Below, one piece after another: positions 34,486-40,993 of a stretch of DNA of 64,000 bases; position 1 is the first letter of the stretch; each line of letters starts with the position of its first letter. Where the stretch lies: the NCBI GenBank assembly GCA_013285645.1, contig JABDHJ010000004.1, positions 61,802-125,801 on the forward strand. The letters are read 5' to 3'. This DNA is from Verrucomicrobiota bacterium. Its GTDB lineage: Bacteria; Verrucomicrobiota; Verrucomicrobiia; Methylacidiphilales; UBA1321. Made by a program: the position numbers and the translations under genes. The notes under the pieces were generated by a model. It ran no database searches, had not been told where the DNA came from, and saw only the letters and a list, made by a program, of their open reading frames with translations.

Positions 34486-35175
34486 CTAAACCAATCCGCA
34501 TTCCGCCATCAACGCCTGCGTCGCGGCAACCGGATCAGTCGCCTTCGTGATGGGCCGTCCGATAACCAAATGAGTCGCTCCGCGCTTGAGCGCCTCGGCA
34601 GCGGAGAGAGTCCGCTTCTGGTCCTGCAGGCCATCCTTCGAGGAGCGCACGCCGGGCGTGATGAGCTTGATCGGTTCCTTAACTTGCTCCCGGATCAACT
34701 CGATCTCCAGCGGTGAACAGACCAGACCCGCCACGCCAGCCAGCGCCGCCAGTTGCGCCAACCGCACAACCTGTTCCGCCGTCGTGCGATCAAAACCAAT
34801 CTGTCGCAACGCGCCATCATCCAGGCTGGTCAGCACCGTCACCGCTAAAATTTCTGTCCGGCTGCCTTTTACCGCTGCTTGAGCGGCCTGCAACATTTCA
34901 AGGCCGCCACTGGCATGCACCGTGACGTAGCGCACGTCGAGCGCCACCGCCGCCGTCACCGCATGTGCCACGGTCTGCGGAATATCATGCCATTTCTGGT
35001 CGAGAAAAATGTCCACGCCCTCCGAGCGAAGCGCCTTGACGAAGGCCGGGCCCTCGCGAGTAAAGAGCTGATTGCCTATTTTAAAGAGGCTTAAATAGGG
35101 CTTGAGCAGCCGCACCAAGGCCAGGGCCTCGTCGGCGCTGTCCATATCAAGGGCAAGAATGAGTTTGTCGGTCAT
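34486..35175 (-). CDS. pyrF: Orotidine-5'-phosphate decarboxylase
   Basis: The 229-residue enzyme converts OMP to UMP, the last step of pyrimidine synthesis. The N-terminal LILALDMDSADEAL and FKIGNQLFTREGP hold the substrate Asp and Lys. The catalytic Asp-x-Lys-x-x-Asp array is DQKWHDIPQTV, with Gln and Trp where many members have Leu and Phe. The end VIGRPITKATDPVAATQAL binds the phosphate. Its start overlaps the divergent ispE start by two bases. Confidence 0.96.
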   Translation of the reverse strand: MTDKLILALDMDSADEALALVRLLKPYLSLFKIGNQLFTREGPAFVKALRSEGVDIFLDQKWHDIPQTVAHAVTAAVALDVRYVTVHASGGLEMLQAAQAAVKGSRTEILAVTVLTSLDDGALRQIGFDRTTAEQVVRLAQLAALAGVAGLVCSPLEIELIREQVKEPIKLITPGVRSSKDGLQDQKRTLSAAEALKRGATHLVIGRPITKATDPVAATQALMAECGLV

Positions 35176-36043
35176 GGGCGTTCGGATAGTTTCTCAAGCA
35201 GTGAAACAGTTCGCTCCCGCCAAAATCAATCTCTATCTCCACATTCTTGGACGCCGCCCTGACGGTTTCCACGAACTCGAAACCCTCATGGCGCCGATCT
35301 CCCTCGGCGATACGCTCGATCTCGACCTCATCCCCTCCGGCATTGAGTTCACCTGCTCCGACCCCGCGCTCTCCGACGCCAAGGACAATCTCGCCACCAA
35401 GGCCGCGCAACTTTTCCTCACGGAATTCAAATTGACCACCGGCGTCCGCATCCATCTTGAGAAGGCCGTGCCCGTCGGTGCCGGGCTCGGAGGCGGCAGC
35501 AGCGACGCCGCTGCCGTTCTGCTGGCCTTGCGCCAACTAACCGGAATCAAATGCGACGACGCAAAACTTGCCGAACTCGCCGCGCGCCTCGGCAGCGACA
35601 TTCCCTTCTTCATCTACAGCCAACCGGCCATCTGCAAGGGGCGAGGGGAGATCATCGAACCGATGACGCTAAAAGAAAATCTCCAGGGACTGCTCGTCCA
35701 TCCCGGTTTCGGCGTCTCGACTCCGTGGGCCTACAAAACCTACGCGCAAAATCCTCGCCAAAGCGAGCCCGGTCGCACCATGGCCGACTTCACTTTGCGC
35801 AACGATCTGGAACCGCCCGCCTTCGGAAAATATCCGTGGTTACCCACGGTGAAGAGTTGGTTCCGCGAACAAGCCGAGGTCCTCGACTCCCTCATGAGCG
35901 GCAGCGGTAGCTCCGTTTTTGCGCTCACGGAATCCACGCAAGCGAGCAACAATCTCCGCGCGAAATTTCTCGCCGAGTTCGGTTCCACGCTCTTCGCCAC
36001 ACCCTTTTCAGTCGTGACAACCGCGAGCTCTGCGACCCCTTAA
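35174..36043 (+). CDS. ispE: 4-diphosphocytidyl-2-C-methyl-D-erythritol kinase
   Basis: This GHMP-family kinase acts in the non-mevalonate isoprenoid pathway. FAPAKINLYLHILGRRPDGFHEL at the start, PVGAGLGGGSSDAAAVLLAL (ATP-binding Gly/Ser loop) and LMSGSGSSVFAL near the end are the three family motifs. Length is about 289 residues from ATG 35174; GTG 35201 (just before KQFAPAKINL) is an equally plausible start. The frame further upstream only shadows pyrF. The start codons of ispE and pyrF interlock, so the two promoters must lie inside each other's genes or the start is at 35201. Confidence 0.94.
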   Translation: MGVRIVSQAVKQFAPAKINLYLHILGRRPDGFHELETLMAPISLGDTLDLDLIPSGIEFTCSDPALSDAKDNLATKAAQLFLTEFKLTTGVRIHLEKAVPVGAGLGGGSSDAAAVLLALRQLTGIKCDDAKLAELAARLGSDIPFFIYSQPAICKGRGEIIEPMTLKENLQGLLVHPGFGVSTPWAYKTYAQNPRQSEPGRTMADFTLRNDLEPPAFGKYPWLPTVKSWFREQAEVLDSLMSGSGSSVFALTESTQASNNLRAKFLAEFGSTLFATPFSVVTTASSATP

Positions 36044-36131
36044 GCGAATTTCCGTAAAAAAGCATTTTCATCGTCCGCCGACTCGTTTAACCTTCAAAAC
36101 TCGCGATGACTCGTCATCGTGCGGCTTTATC

Positions 36132-36213
36132 GGGCAGATACCCAAGTGGCCAACGGGGGAAGACTGTAAATCTTCTGGCTTTGCCTTCACAGGTTCGAAT
36201 CCTGTTCTGCCCA
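36132..36213 (+). tRNA. tRNA-Tyr (GTA)
   Basis: The acceptor stem gggcaga/tctgccc closes the cloverleaf. The anticodon stem gaaga/tcttc encloses loop ctgtaaa with anticodon GTA. A long variable arm (class II) and T arm acaggttcgaatcctgt follow. CCA is not encoded. The last 23 bases recur at 49431-49453, marking this gene as a probable integration site. Confidence 0.95.
36191..36213. other. Putative attachment site, tRNA copy
   Basis: These 23 bases, from aggttcgaatcc to the discriminator A, are the T-arm half and 3' acceptor strand of tRNA-Tyr. They recur exactly and in the same orientation at 49431-49453. Tyrosine integrases often use the 3' end of tRNA genes in this way. Confidence 0.65.
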
Positions 36214-36338
36214 TTCTCTTTGATTATCAAGGAGTTGCGTTTTTGGATAGGGTCATCCATAACGGTTTTCCATAACAATGCCGTCTTAATTGAGCATTGT
36301 CCGCCAATGCTCAATTAGTGATCTCGCCAAGTAAAACA

Positions 36339-36647
36339 TCAGTCGGCGGTTTTCTGTACGCGGTCGCTGCCGTCAGACAATTCCGAAAATGGATTGCCGA
36401 TCAAGGTGGGATAATACTTTTCCAGTTTCGAGGCGGTATCTAAATCGTTGTCTCGTTGGGAGAGTTGATAGAGAGCGTTGACGTGATACCGCAGGCCCCT
36501 CTGGTGCTCCTCGATTTGCTGCGGTGTTAATTTCCTCTTCTCGGCCAGATTCAGATTGATCTCGTGTTCCTGCATCCTGTGGGCGTGCTCGCTGTGCGTC
36601 TCGAGATGCGAATGGGGTATTTTGTCCGATATGGATGTCGCGCTCAT
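36339..36647 (-). CDS. Small uncharacterised protein
   Basis: A 102-residue hydrophilic protein rich in His, Glu and Gln (SHLETHSEHAHRMQEHEINLNLAEKRKLTPQQIEEHQRG), probably mainly helical. It has no signal peptide, membrane segment or known motif and no clear ribosome site. It is the first possible gene inside the tRNA-bounded segment. Coding status is uncertain. Confidence 0.45.
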   Translation of the reverse strand: MSATSISDKIPHSHLETHSEHAHRMQEHEINLNLAEKRKLTPQQIEEHQRGLRYHVNALYQLSQRDNDLDTASKLEKYYPTLIGNPFSELSDGSDRVQKTAD

Positions 36648-37074
36648 AGTTGAAATGTTCGCTCAGGGCGGCTCGATGTCCACCGGGAAGCGTTCCGGGC
36701 TTCATTTTCGCGAATGTATCATGCTGTGACTGAAGTGCATGTGTTCGCGGTTTGGCATTAGGTTGAGTCAAGCGGCACCAAGTGTTCCCGGCCAAACGAC
36801 TCCATTGCCTCGCGCGCACGCGCGCGCAACCCACCTTCCCCCCCCTCTCTTGCGAGCCATGCGATGAACGATCCTCAATCCCAGTCCATGAAGCCGAGAC
36901 CTCTCTGTGGGCGTGCGAGGCAGAATAACCTATTGGGACTTGCGCCCGCGCGCGCGCGAGGGCCGGGGGGCCGTGAAGCCGAGTCTCCAATGCTAGGGCC
37001 AGGGCAAAGAATGGCTGAGACGATTATTGAACTGCCAGTGGCGTGCGGTAATTTGCAATTACCCAACCTTTCGC
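36648..37074. other. Gene-poor stretch with two alternating CG tracts
   Basis: No convincing gene is seen. Two tracts of alternating C and G occur at 36811-36828 (cgcgcgcacgcgcgcgca) and 36946-36958. Both are of the purine-pyrimidine type that can adopt left-handed DNA. The stretch also holds several short runs of C and G. Confidence 0.5.
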
Positions 37075-37611
37075 ATGAGTTCCAATCTTCCGTTCCGATA
37101 TTCCTACTGGGCAGAGCCCGGCGAAATACTGGCGGGGTGTTGCCCTGGAAGCATTGATCCCATTTCGATACGCGAGCAGTTATCAGGGCTGATGAATGCT
37201 GGCGTGACCTTGGTCGTGAGTTTGATGGAGGTTTCTGAGATGGAGCTTTTCTTCCGGTTCTATGAAACGTACGAGTCCGTCTTACCCGGATTGGCCAGTG
37301 AGATGGGCCGTCCCGTGCGCCTGGTCCGGTTTCCGATTCCTGACCGCTCCATTCCAACGACCGAACAAATGACCGCGATCCTGAATTGTATTCGCGAGGA
37401 GGTGGATTCCGGTGGTGTGGTTTATCTGCATTGTCTTGGTGGCATCGGACGCACTGGAACCGTCCTTGGGTGCTATTTTGCAGAGAAGGGGGATCAGACT
37501 CCGCTTGAATCGCTCCACGCGCTTACCGCGGCAGAGCCGGAATACTTTTGGCCAACGCCGCAAACTGAGGAGCAGCGCGATTTCGTCCTGCACTGGAAAC
37601 GCACTCTCTAA
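37075..37611 (+). CDS. Dual-specificity/tyrosine phosphatase-like protein
   Basis: A 178-residue protein from MSSNLPFRYSYWAEPGEILAGCCPG. The phosphatase P-loop is VYLHCLGGIGRTGTVLG (HCxxGxGRTG, Cys nucleophile and Arg phosphate ligand) near residue 120. The upstream VRFPIPDRSIPTTEQM supplies the general-acid Asp region. The start PGxxxAGxxPG pattern is typical of bacterial and archaeal members of this group. Substrate is unknown. Its stop codon interlocks with that of the convergent XRE gene. It lies in the tRNA-bounded segment. Confidence 0.9.
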   Translation: MSSNLPFRYSYWAEPGEILAGCCPGSIDPISIREQLSGLMNAGVTLVVSLMEVSEMELFFRFYETYESVLPGLASEMGRPVRLVRFPIPDRSIPTTEQMTAILNCIREEVDSGGVVYLHCLGGIGRTGTVLGCYFAEKGDQTPLESLHALTAAEPEYFWPTPQTEEQRDFVLHWKRTL

Positions 37612-37817
37612 GGTTTGCCCAAGAGGTCATCCCACGAGCATCGAAAGGCAACGGCCAGTTTTCTTACAATCTCAACTTGAGGCTTTTCAAGCCTATAGGA
37701 TTCGATCTTTTGGAGCGTTCGAGTGGTGATCGTCGCCCTGCCAGCACAGACTTCCTGGGTCCAGCCCTTGGCCATTCTCAGCCTATAAACTCGCTGACCA
37801 AACTCCTTTGCCGTCAT
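37608..37817 (-). CDS. XRE-family helix-turn-helix regulator
   Basis: A 69-residue protein consisting only of a lambda-repressor-type DNA-binding domain. FGQRVYRLRMAKGWTQEVCAG is the first helix-turn segment, ATITTRTLQKIESYRLEKPQVEIVRKLAVAF is the recognition part, and CSWDDLLGKP ends the chain. It has no effector domain. It runs toward the phosphatase gene, and their stops share the bases CTAA. Its targets are not visible; small XRE proteins of this kind often regulate mobile-element genes. Confidence 0.85.
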   Translation of the reverse strand: MTAKEFGQRVYRLRMAKGWTQEVCAGRATITTRTLQKIESYRLEKPQVEIVRKLAVAFRCSWDDLLGKP

Positions 37818-37908
37818 TCAGGAAGTATCGGGAAAACAAAGGAAGCAACCCGAGCGACCGCTCGTGTTTTAGATTGCAATCTGATTTCAAAAGGAGTGGG
37901 CTTATCAC

Positions 37909-38943
37909 ATGAAATCGCTGGCCCTTCTTCTTTCAGTTATTGGAGTAGGACTTCTTCGGGCCGATGATGCGGCTCAAAATGCTCAGTGGGATACGGACTT
38001 CCACGAGTCGGCAGGCCTTGCCGCGAAGTTGTATCCCGACATTGTACAACAGGATTCCAAGCTTTCTGTCGCATCGACACAAATGGCGAATGCCTTGAAG
38101 GACAATGGAAACGCGCTCTATTCGCAATCCTGTAAACCCGTAGTCCTAACGATTGCCGCCGGCGCAAGCCTCAATTTGAATCCGAACTGGACAGCGCTTA
38201 GCGAGGACGAAAAGTATAAGGTTTTCGTTTCGCTTTCATATGCTCTCTCGGAATCCGGGGATTTTAAGCCATTTGCCCCAACAACGACATCGCAGGCGAT
38301 CTCATGGAAGCCCGGCGATGATTTGGGCACCATTACCACAACCAACGGAACTGTTTATTCCACGGCAAAATTACAGTTAGTAGACCCGGATGGAATTACG
38401 ATCTTGGACTCGGACGGAGGGGCGAAAATCTCTTTTGAAAAATTGTCCCCTGATTTACAGAAGCGGTTTGGATATGATCCGCAGAAATCCGCCTCCTACA
38501 CCCAACAGCAGGCTTACGAGCAGAAGATAGCAGTTCTGCAACAAGAAGTTTACCGCTTGCAGAAGGCTCTTGGAGAAACTGCCGAGAACCAAAAGCAAGC
38601 AGCTCCGGCGCTCGCCAAAAATGGCTACGTCTATTTTTACAACTCCCTTTCTAACCAGAGCCATTGGACAAGTACAACCCACGCTGCAGCCAAGGCGGTA
38701 GGAGGTCCCTTTAACGGTATGTCTTGGGGGCAGGCCCAAAATGAGGCACAGAAATTATGGGAGGCGATGAGTCCTGATGACAAATCGATGTATGAACAGA
38801 AATCGCAGGCATTTGGCGCAGGAATTGATCCAGCAGCCCCAGAGCCTCCAGAAAAGAGCGACGGTCAACACCACGGCGCAAGGATGCAAACTGTTTACAA
38901 TTCGGATGGCTCTACCTCCGAGCAAATGATCGTCGATCCATAG
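37909..38943 (+). CDS. Exported protein with Verrucomicrobia-type SH3-like segment and HMG-box-like C-terminal part
   Basis: A 344-residue protein with a strong ribosome site (aaggag) and signal peptide (SLALLLSVIGVGLLRADDA). Residues about 135-200 carry VDPDGITILDSDGGAKISFEKLSPDLQKRFGYDP, a segment I have seen often in exported Verrucomicrobia proteins. A short coiled coil (QKIAVLQQEVYRLQKAL) follows. Residues about 240-305 end in AQKLWEAMSPDDKSMYEQKS, which resembles helices 2 and 3 of an HMG box (W..LSPEEK..YEEKA). Function is unknown. The composition is more AT-rich than the flanks. Confidence 0.72.
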   Translation: MKSLALLLSVIGVGLLRADDAAQNAQWDTDFHESAGLAAKLYPDIVQQDSKLSVASTQMANALKDNGNALYSQSCKPVVLTIAAGASLNLNPNWTALSEDEKYKVFVSLSYALSESGDFKPFAPTTTSQAISWKPGDDLGTITTTNGTVYSTAKLQLVDPDGITILDSDGGAKISFEKLSPDLQKRFGYDPQKSASYTQQQAYEQKIAVLQQEVYRLQKALGETAENQKQAAPALAKNGYVYFYNSLSNQSHWTSTTHAAAKAVGGPFNGMSWGQAQNEAQKLWEAMSPDDKSMYEQKSQAFGAGIDPAAPEPPEKSDGQHHGARMQTVYNSDGSTSEQMIVDP

Positions 38944-38945
38944 CC

Positions 38946-39065
38946 ATGGATCAGTTTGATCGCTGGATAAACGAAAATCCAAACGGCGGGGGAACCTCTG
39001 CAGACGCGATAGGTTACGGAATCGCTTGGGTGGTTTCCGCAATGATCATCCTTCCCCCGAGGTGA
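38946..39065 (+). CDS. Possible 39-residue small membrane protein
   Basis: This short frame begins two bases after the previous stop (MDQFDRWINENPNGGGTSA) and ends with a hydrophobic segment (IGYGIAWVVSAMIILPPR). It could be a small membrane protein or the shortened start of a longer one, since its 3' end runs into an integrase remnant. No homologue is recognised. Confidence 0.35.
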   Translation: MDQFDRWINENPNGGGTSADAIGYGIAWVVSAMIILPPR

Positions 39066-39136
39066 TTTTCGCCCACTACCGCGAGCTCGTGACCCCGGAC
39101 ACAGCCAAAGCCTGGTTCGATGGTATTCCCTCGTAG
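39047..39136 (+). pseudogene. C-terminal fragment of a tyrosine integrase
   Basis: The frame ending at TAG 39134-39136 reads SPEVIFAHYRELVTPDTAKA and then WFDGIPS. HYRELV with a following AxAWF is characteristic of the last 25 residues of Verrucomicrobia phage-type integrases, with the catalytic Tyr in HYREL. Everything upstream is missing, so it is a remnant. It supports past integration at the nearby tRNA-Tyr. Confidence 0.7.
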
Positions 39137-39202
39137 TGCGCCGTTCGAGCGCGGACCTCGACCGCTGTTGGCGGCCGAGGTTTCAAGCCAGGGCCCGGTA
39201 AT

Positions 39203-39787
39203 CTAGGTGCGCTTTAGATGGCCGACGAGACCCCGAACAACGCTTTTCACGAATACTTCGTCGAGTTGTTCCCGTGAGAACCAGCGCCGGTAGAAGAAGG
39301 GTGAAACCATAGATGCTACGAACTCAGAGGGTGTCTGTCCCGGAATCAACTCGCCTCTTTTCTTAGCTCGCTCGGCTATGGCGAGATAAGGAATCATTAA
39401 CCCGGCATGCAACTGGGCGTGGAGCTGGGCCACTTCCGGGTCACGCTCCGCTGCATCGATAATCGAAGGAAGAACGGCTGCCCAGCGTGCGGATTTCAGT
39501 TGGTGGGCCAAATAGGTGGCGAGCGCGGTAACGTCTCCCTTGAGGCTTCCAGTATCGGGAATTTCCGGCCGAGTTCCGATCTTCGAGCAGGCGTCCAGCA
39601 GCAATGCCGAGCGGGAGGGCCAATGACGGTAGATGGTTGTCTTGGAAACACCGGAACGACGCGAGACTTCGTCGATGCTGACGCCGCCAATACCTCCTTC
39701 CGAGAGTAATTTATAGGTAACCGCTAAGATAGCTTCTTTTGATCTTTGGACCCGTTTGTCCACAGGGGCGTGAGTTGAATCATTCAT
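39203..39787 (-). CDS. TetR-family transcriptional regulator
   Basis: A 194-residue protein from MNDSTHAPVDKRVQRSKEAIL; the frame extends upstream but that part covers the operator. The DNA-binding domain shows GGVSIDEVSRRSGVSKTTIYRHWPSRSALLLDA near residues 30-65. The C-terminal ligand domain includes AAERDPEVAQLHAQLHAGLM and FVASMVSPFFYRRWF, as in the TetR_C_16/AcrR-like type. It diverges from the oxidoreductase/glyoxalase scar gene, whose lost ancestor was probably its target. A palindromic site lies between them. Confidence 0.9.
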   Translation of the reverse strand: MNDSTHAPVDKRVQRSKEAILAVTYKLLSEGGIGGVSIDEVSRRSGVSKTTIYRHWPSRSALLLDACSKIGTRPEIPDTGSLKGDVTALATYLAHQLKSARWAAVLPSIIDAAERDPEVAQLHAQLHAGLMIPYLAIAERAKKRGELIPGQTPSEFVASMVSPFFYRRWFSREQLDEVFVKSVVRGLVGHLKRT

Positions 39788-39817
39788 ATTTAACTTGCAG
39801 TTTAGCCTAATAACAGC

Positions 39818-39854
39818 ACGATACCGTATCGTAGCATAGATACCATGCCGTATC
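39818..39854. promoter_or_regulatory. Probable TetR operator, two palindromes
   Basis: The first site is acgatac-c-gtatcgt (39818-39832), perfect over seven bases per arm. The second has gatac (39839) and gtatc (ending 39854) around six bases. Both lie 30-70 bases upstream of the TetR start and also upstream of the divergent gene. Regulation by the adjacent TetR protein is inferred. Confidence 0.7.
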
Positions 39855-39889
39855 GTTTTAAGAAGGTTAACAACGAAAGAATAAATGTC

Positions 39890-40087
39890 ATGAAAATTGC
39901 CGAATCTAGAAACAGAGCTTTTCGCCTCCATGGTTACGGTGGACCGGAGATGATTCAGTTGGGCGAAATTTCCGTTCCCACGCCGGGACCAACCGATCAG
40001 CCGTGGGGTAATCGCTCGATGCTCTTCCGCGATCCTGACGGGAATCTGATCAACTTCTATGCGCCAATCAATGGAGACAAATTATGA
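39890..40087 (+). pseudogene. Deletion chimera: start of zinc-type oxidoreductase joined to end of glyoxalase-like protein
   Basis: The 65-residue frame starts like a medium-chain quinone oxidoreductase (AFRLHGYGGPEMIQLGEISV, then PTPGP). It switches directly to TDQPWGNRSMLFRDPDGNLI followed by NFYAP, the C-terminus of a VOC/glyoxalase-fold protein with its metal-ligand region. Neither half could fold alone. The simplest explanation is an in-frame deletion that removed most of both genes and anything between. It overlaps the next gene by four bases. Confidence 0.82.
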
Positions 40088-40581
40088 ATACGACGATAGC
40101 GATTATCCTCGCTCAAAGCTTGAACCTAGTAGCTTTTATTTTCCTAGCCTTCTGGTATGCGATCCCTTGGTTAAAGAGTCGGAGCCGGGTGAATGCTTTG
40201 ACGGCTCTCATCTTGGTCCACCTTGGCCGAACACTTGCGCTCCAAGTGTACTCTTCTCAGCAAGCGGGGATGGTCATTTCTAATGGCTCGCGAGATCACG
40301 TTGTCGTCGGCGATCTTGTTGGATGGGCTCTCGCGCTGATCATCCTTTTTTGCCTACGTTATCGTACCCGTTTAGCGATCTTTCTCATCTGGATTCTGAT
40401 TGCCGAAACGATCTTCGACATCGGATCGGCAACGCTCGACGGCATTCGCGACAATACGATGGGCCTTCTTTGGGGCACGACCTGGCTAGTTGTCGCAATT
40501 TATGTGCCCTTGATGATGGTCAGCCTCGGTCTGACGGTGTGGCAGTTACTGTCGCGACGCCAAGAGACGTTGATGGCGTGA
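40084..40581 (+). CDS. Multi-pass membrane protein of unknown function
   Basis: A 165-residue protein with about four or five membrane helices (IAIILAQSLNLVAFIFLAFWY, VGDLVGWALALIILFCL, LAIFLIWILIAETIFDIG, TWLVVAIYVPLMMVSLGL). The ATG overlaps the TGA of the chimera. It has no known motifs and only short charged loops. It was probably the third gene of the TetR-controlled run before the deletion. Confidence 0.68.
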   Translation: MNTTIAIILAQSLNLVAFIFLAFWYAIPWLKSRSRVNALTALILVHLGRTLALQVYSSQQAGMVISNGSRDHVVVGDLVGWALALIILFCLRYRTRLAIFLIWILIAETIFDIGSATLDGIRDNTMGLLWGTTWLVVAIYVPLMMVSLGLTVWQLLSRRQETLMA

Positions 40582-40698
40582 CTGAGGTTTGCCAAGATGC
40601 TCATGGGCATTCCCCATCTCCGTGACCATTCAGTAGGACTATCGTGGCCGTGTTATTTCCGGCGCTGGTCGAGGTAGATATGTCGACTCCAGCTTGGC

Positions 40699-40917
40699 TT
40701 ATGTTTGGTCACGTCGGAACGTCAGTGACTCGCATTCAGGATGCTCCTTGAGGAACTGTTGTACGCAACCCTCGATCCATTGGTCGGCCTCCTTTTGGAG
40801 TGTGTCATAGGCCTTGTCGATATTGATCCACCTTATATCCGTCCAGTGGGTTAGCTGTCCCACACGGGTGGGATGTGAGGTGTCAAGAAGCTGCGCCTGG
40901 ATTTGTTTTATCGTCAC
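40699..40917 (-). CDS. Possible small protein, GTG start
   Basis: A 72-residue frame with balanced, soluble composition (AYDTLQKEADQWIEGCVQQFL) but a GTG start, no good ribosome site and no recognised family. It is the only candidate in the 412-base gap between the membrane protein and the esterase gene. Coding status is doubtful. Confidence 0.35.
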   Translation of the reverse strand: MTIKQIQAQLLDTSHPTRVGQLTHWTDIRWINIDKAYDTLQKEADQWIEGCVQQFLKEHPECESLTFRRDQT

Positions 40918-40993
40918 GTAGGCATCCCGCCTAAATTGGTTGCCTCATTTTCGAAACACCGAATGTCACTTTGCCGTTGTGATTGCCATTTAT

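Noticed and set aside
36114..36314. Minus-strand frame across tRNA-Tyr
   Set aside because: It is the shadow of the tRNA gene.
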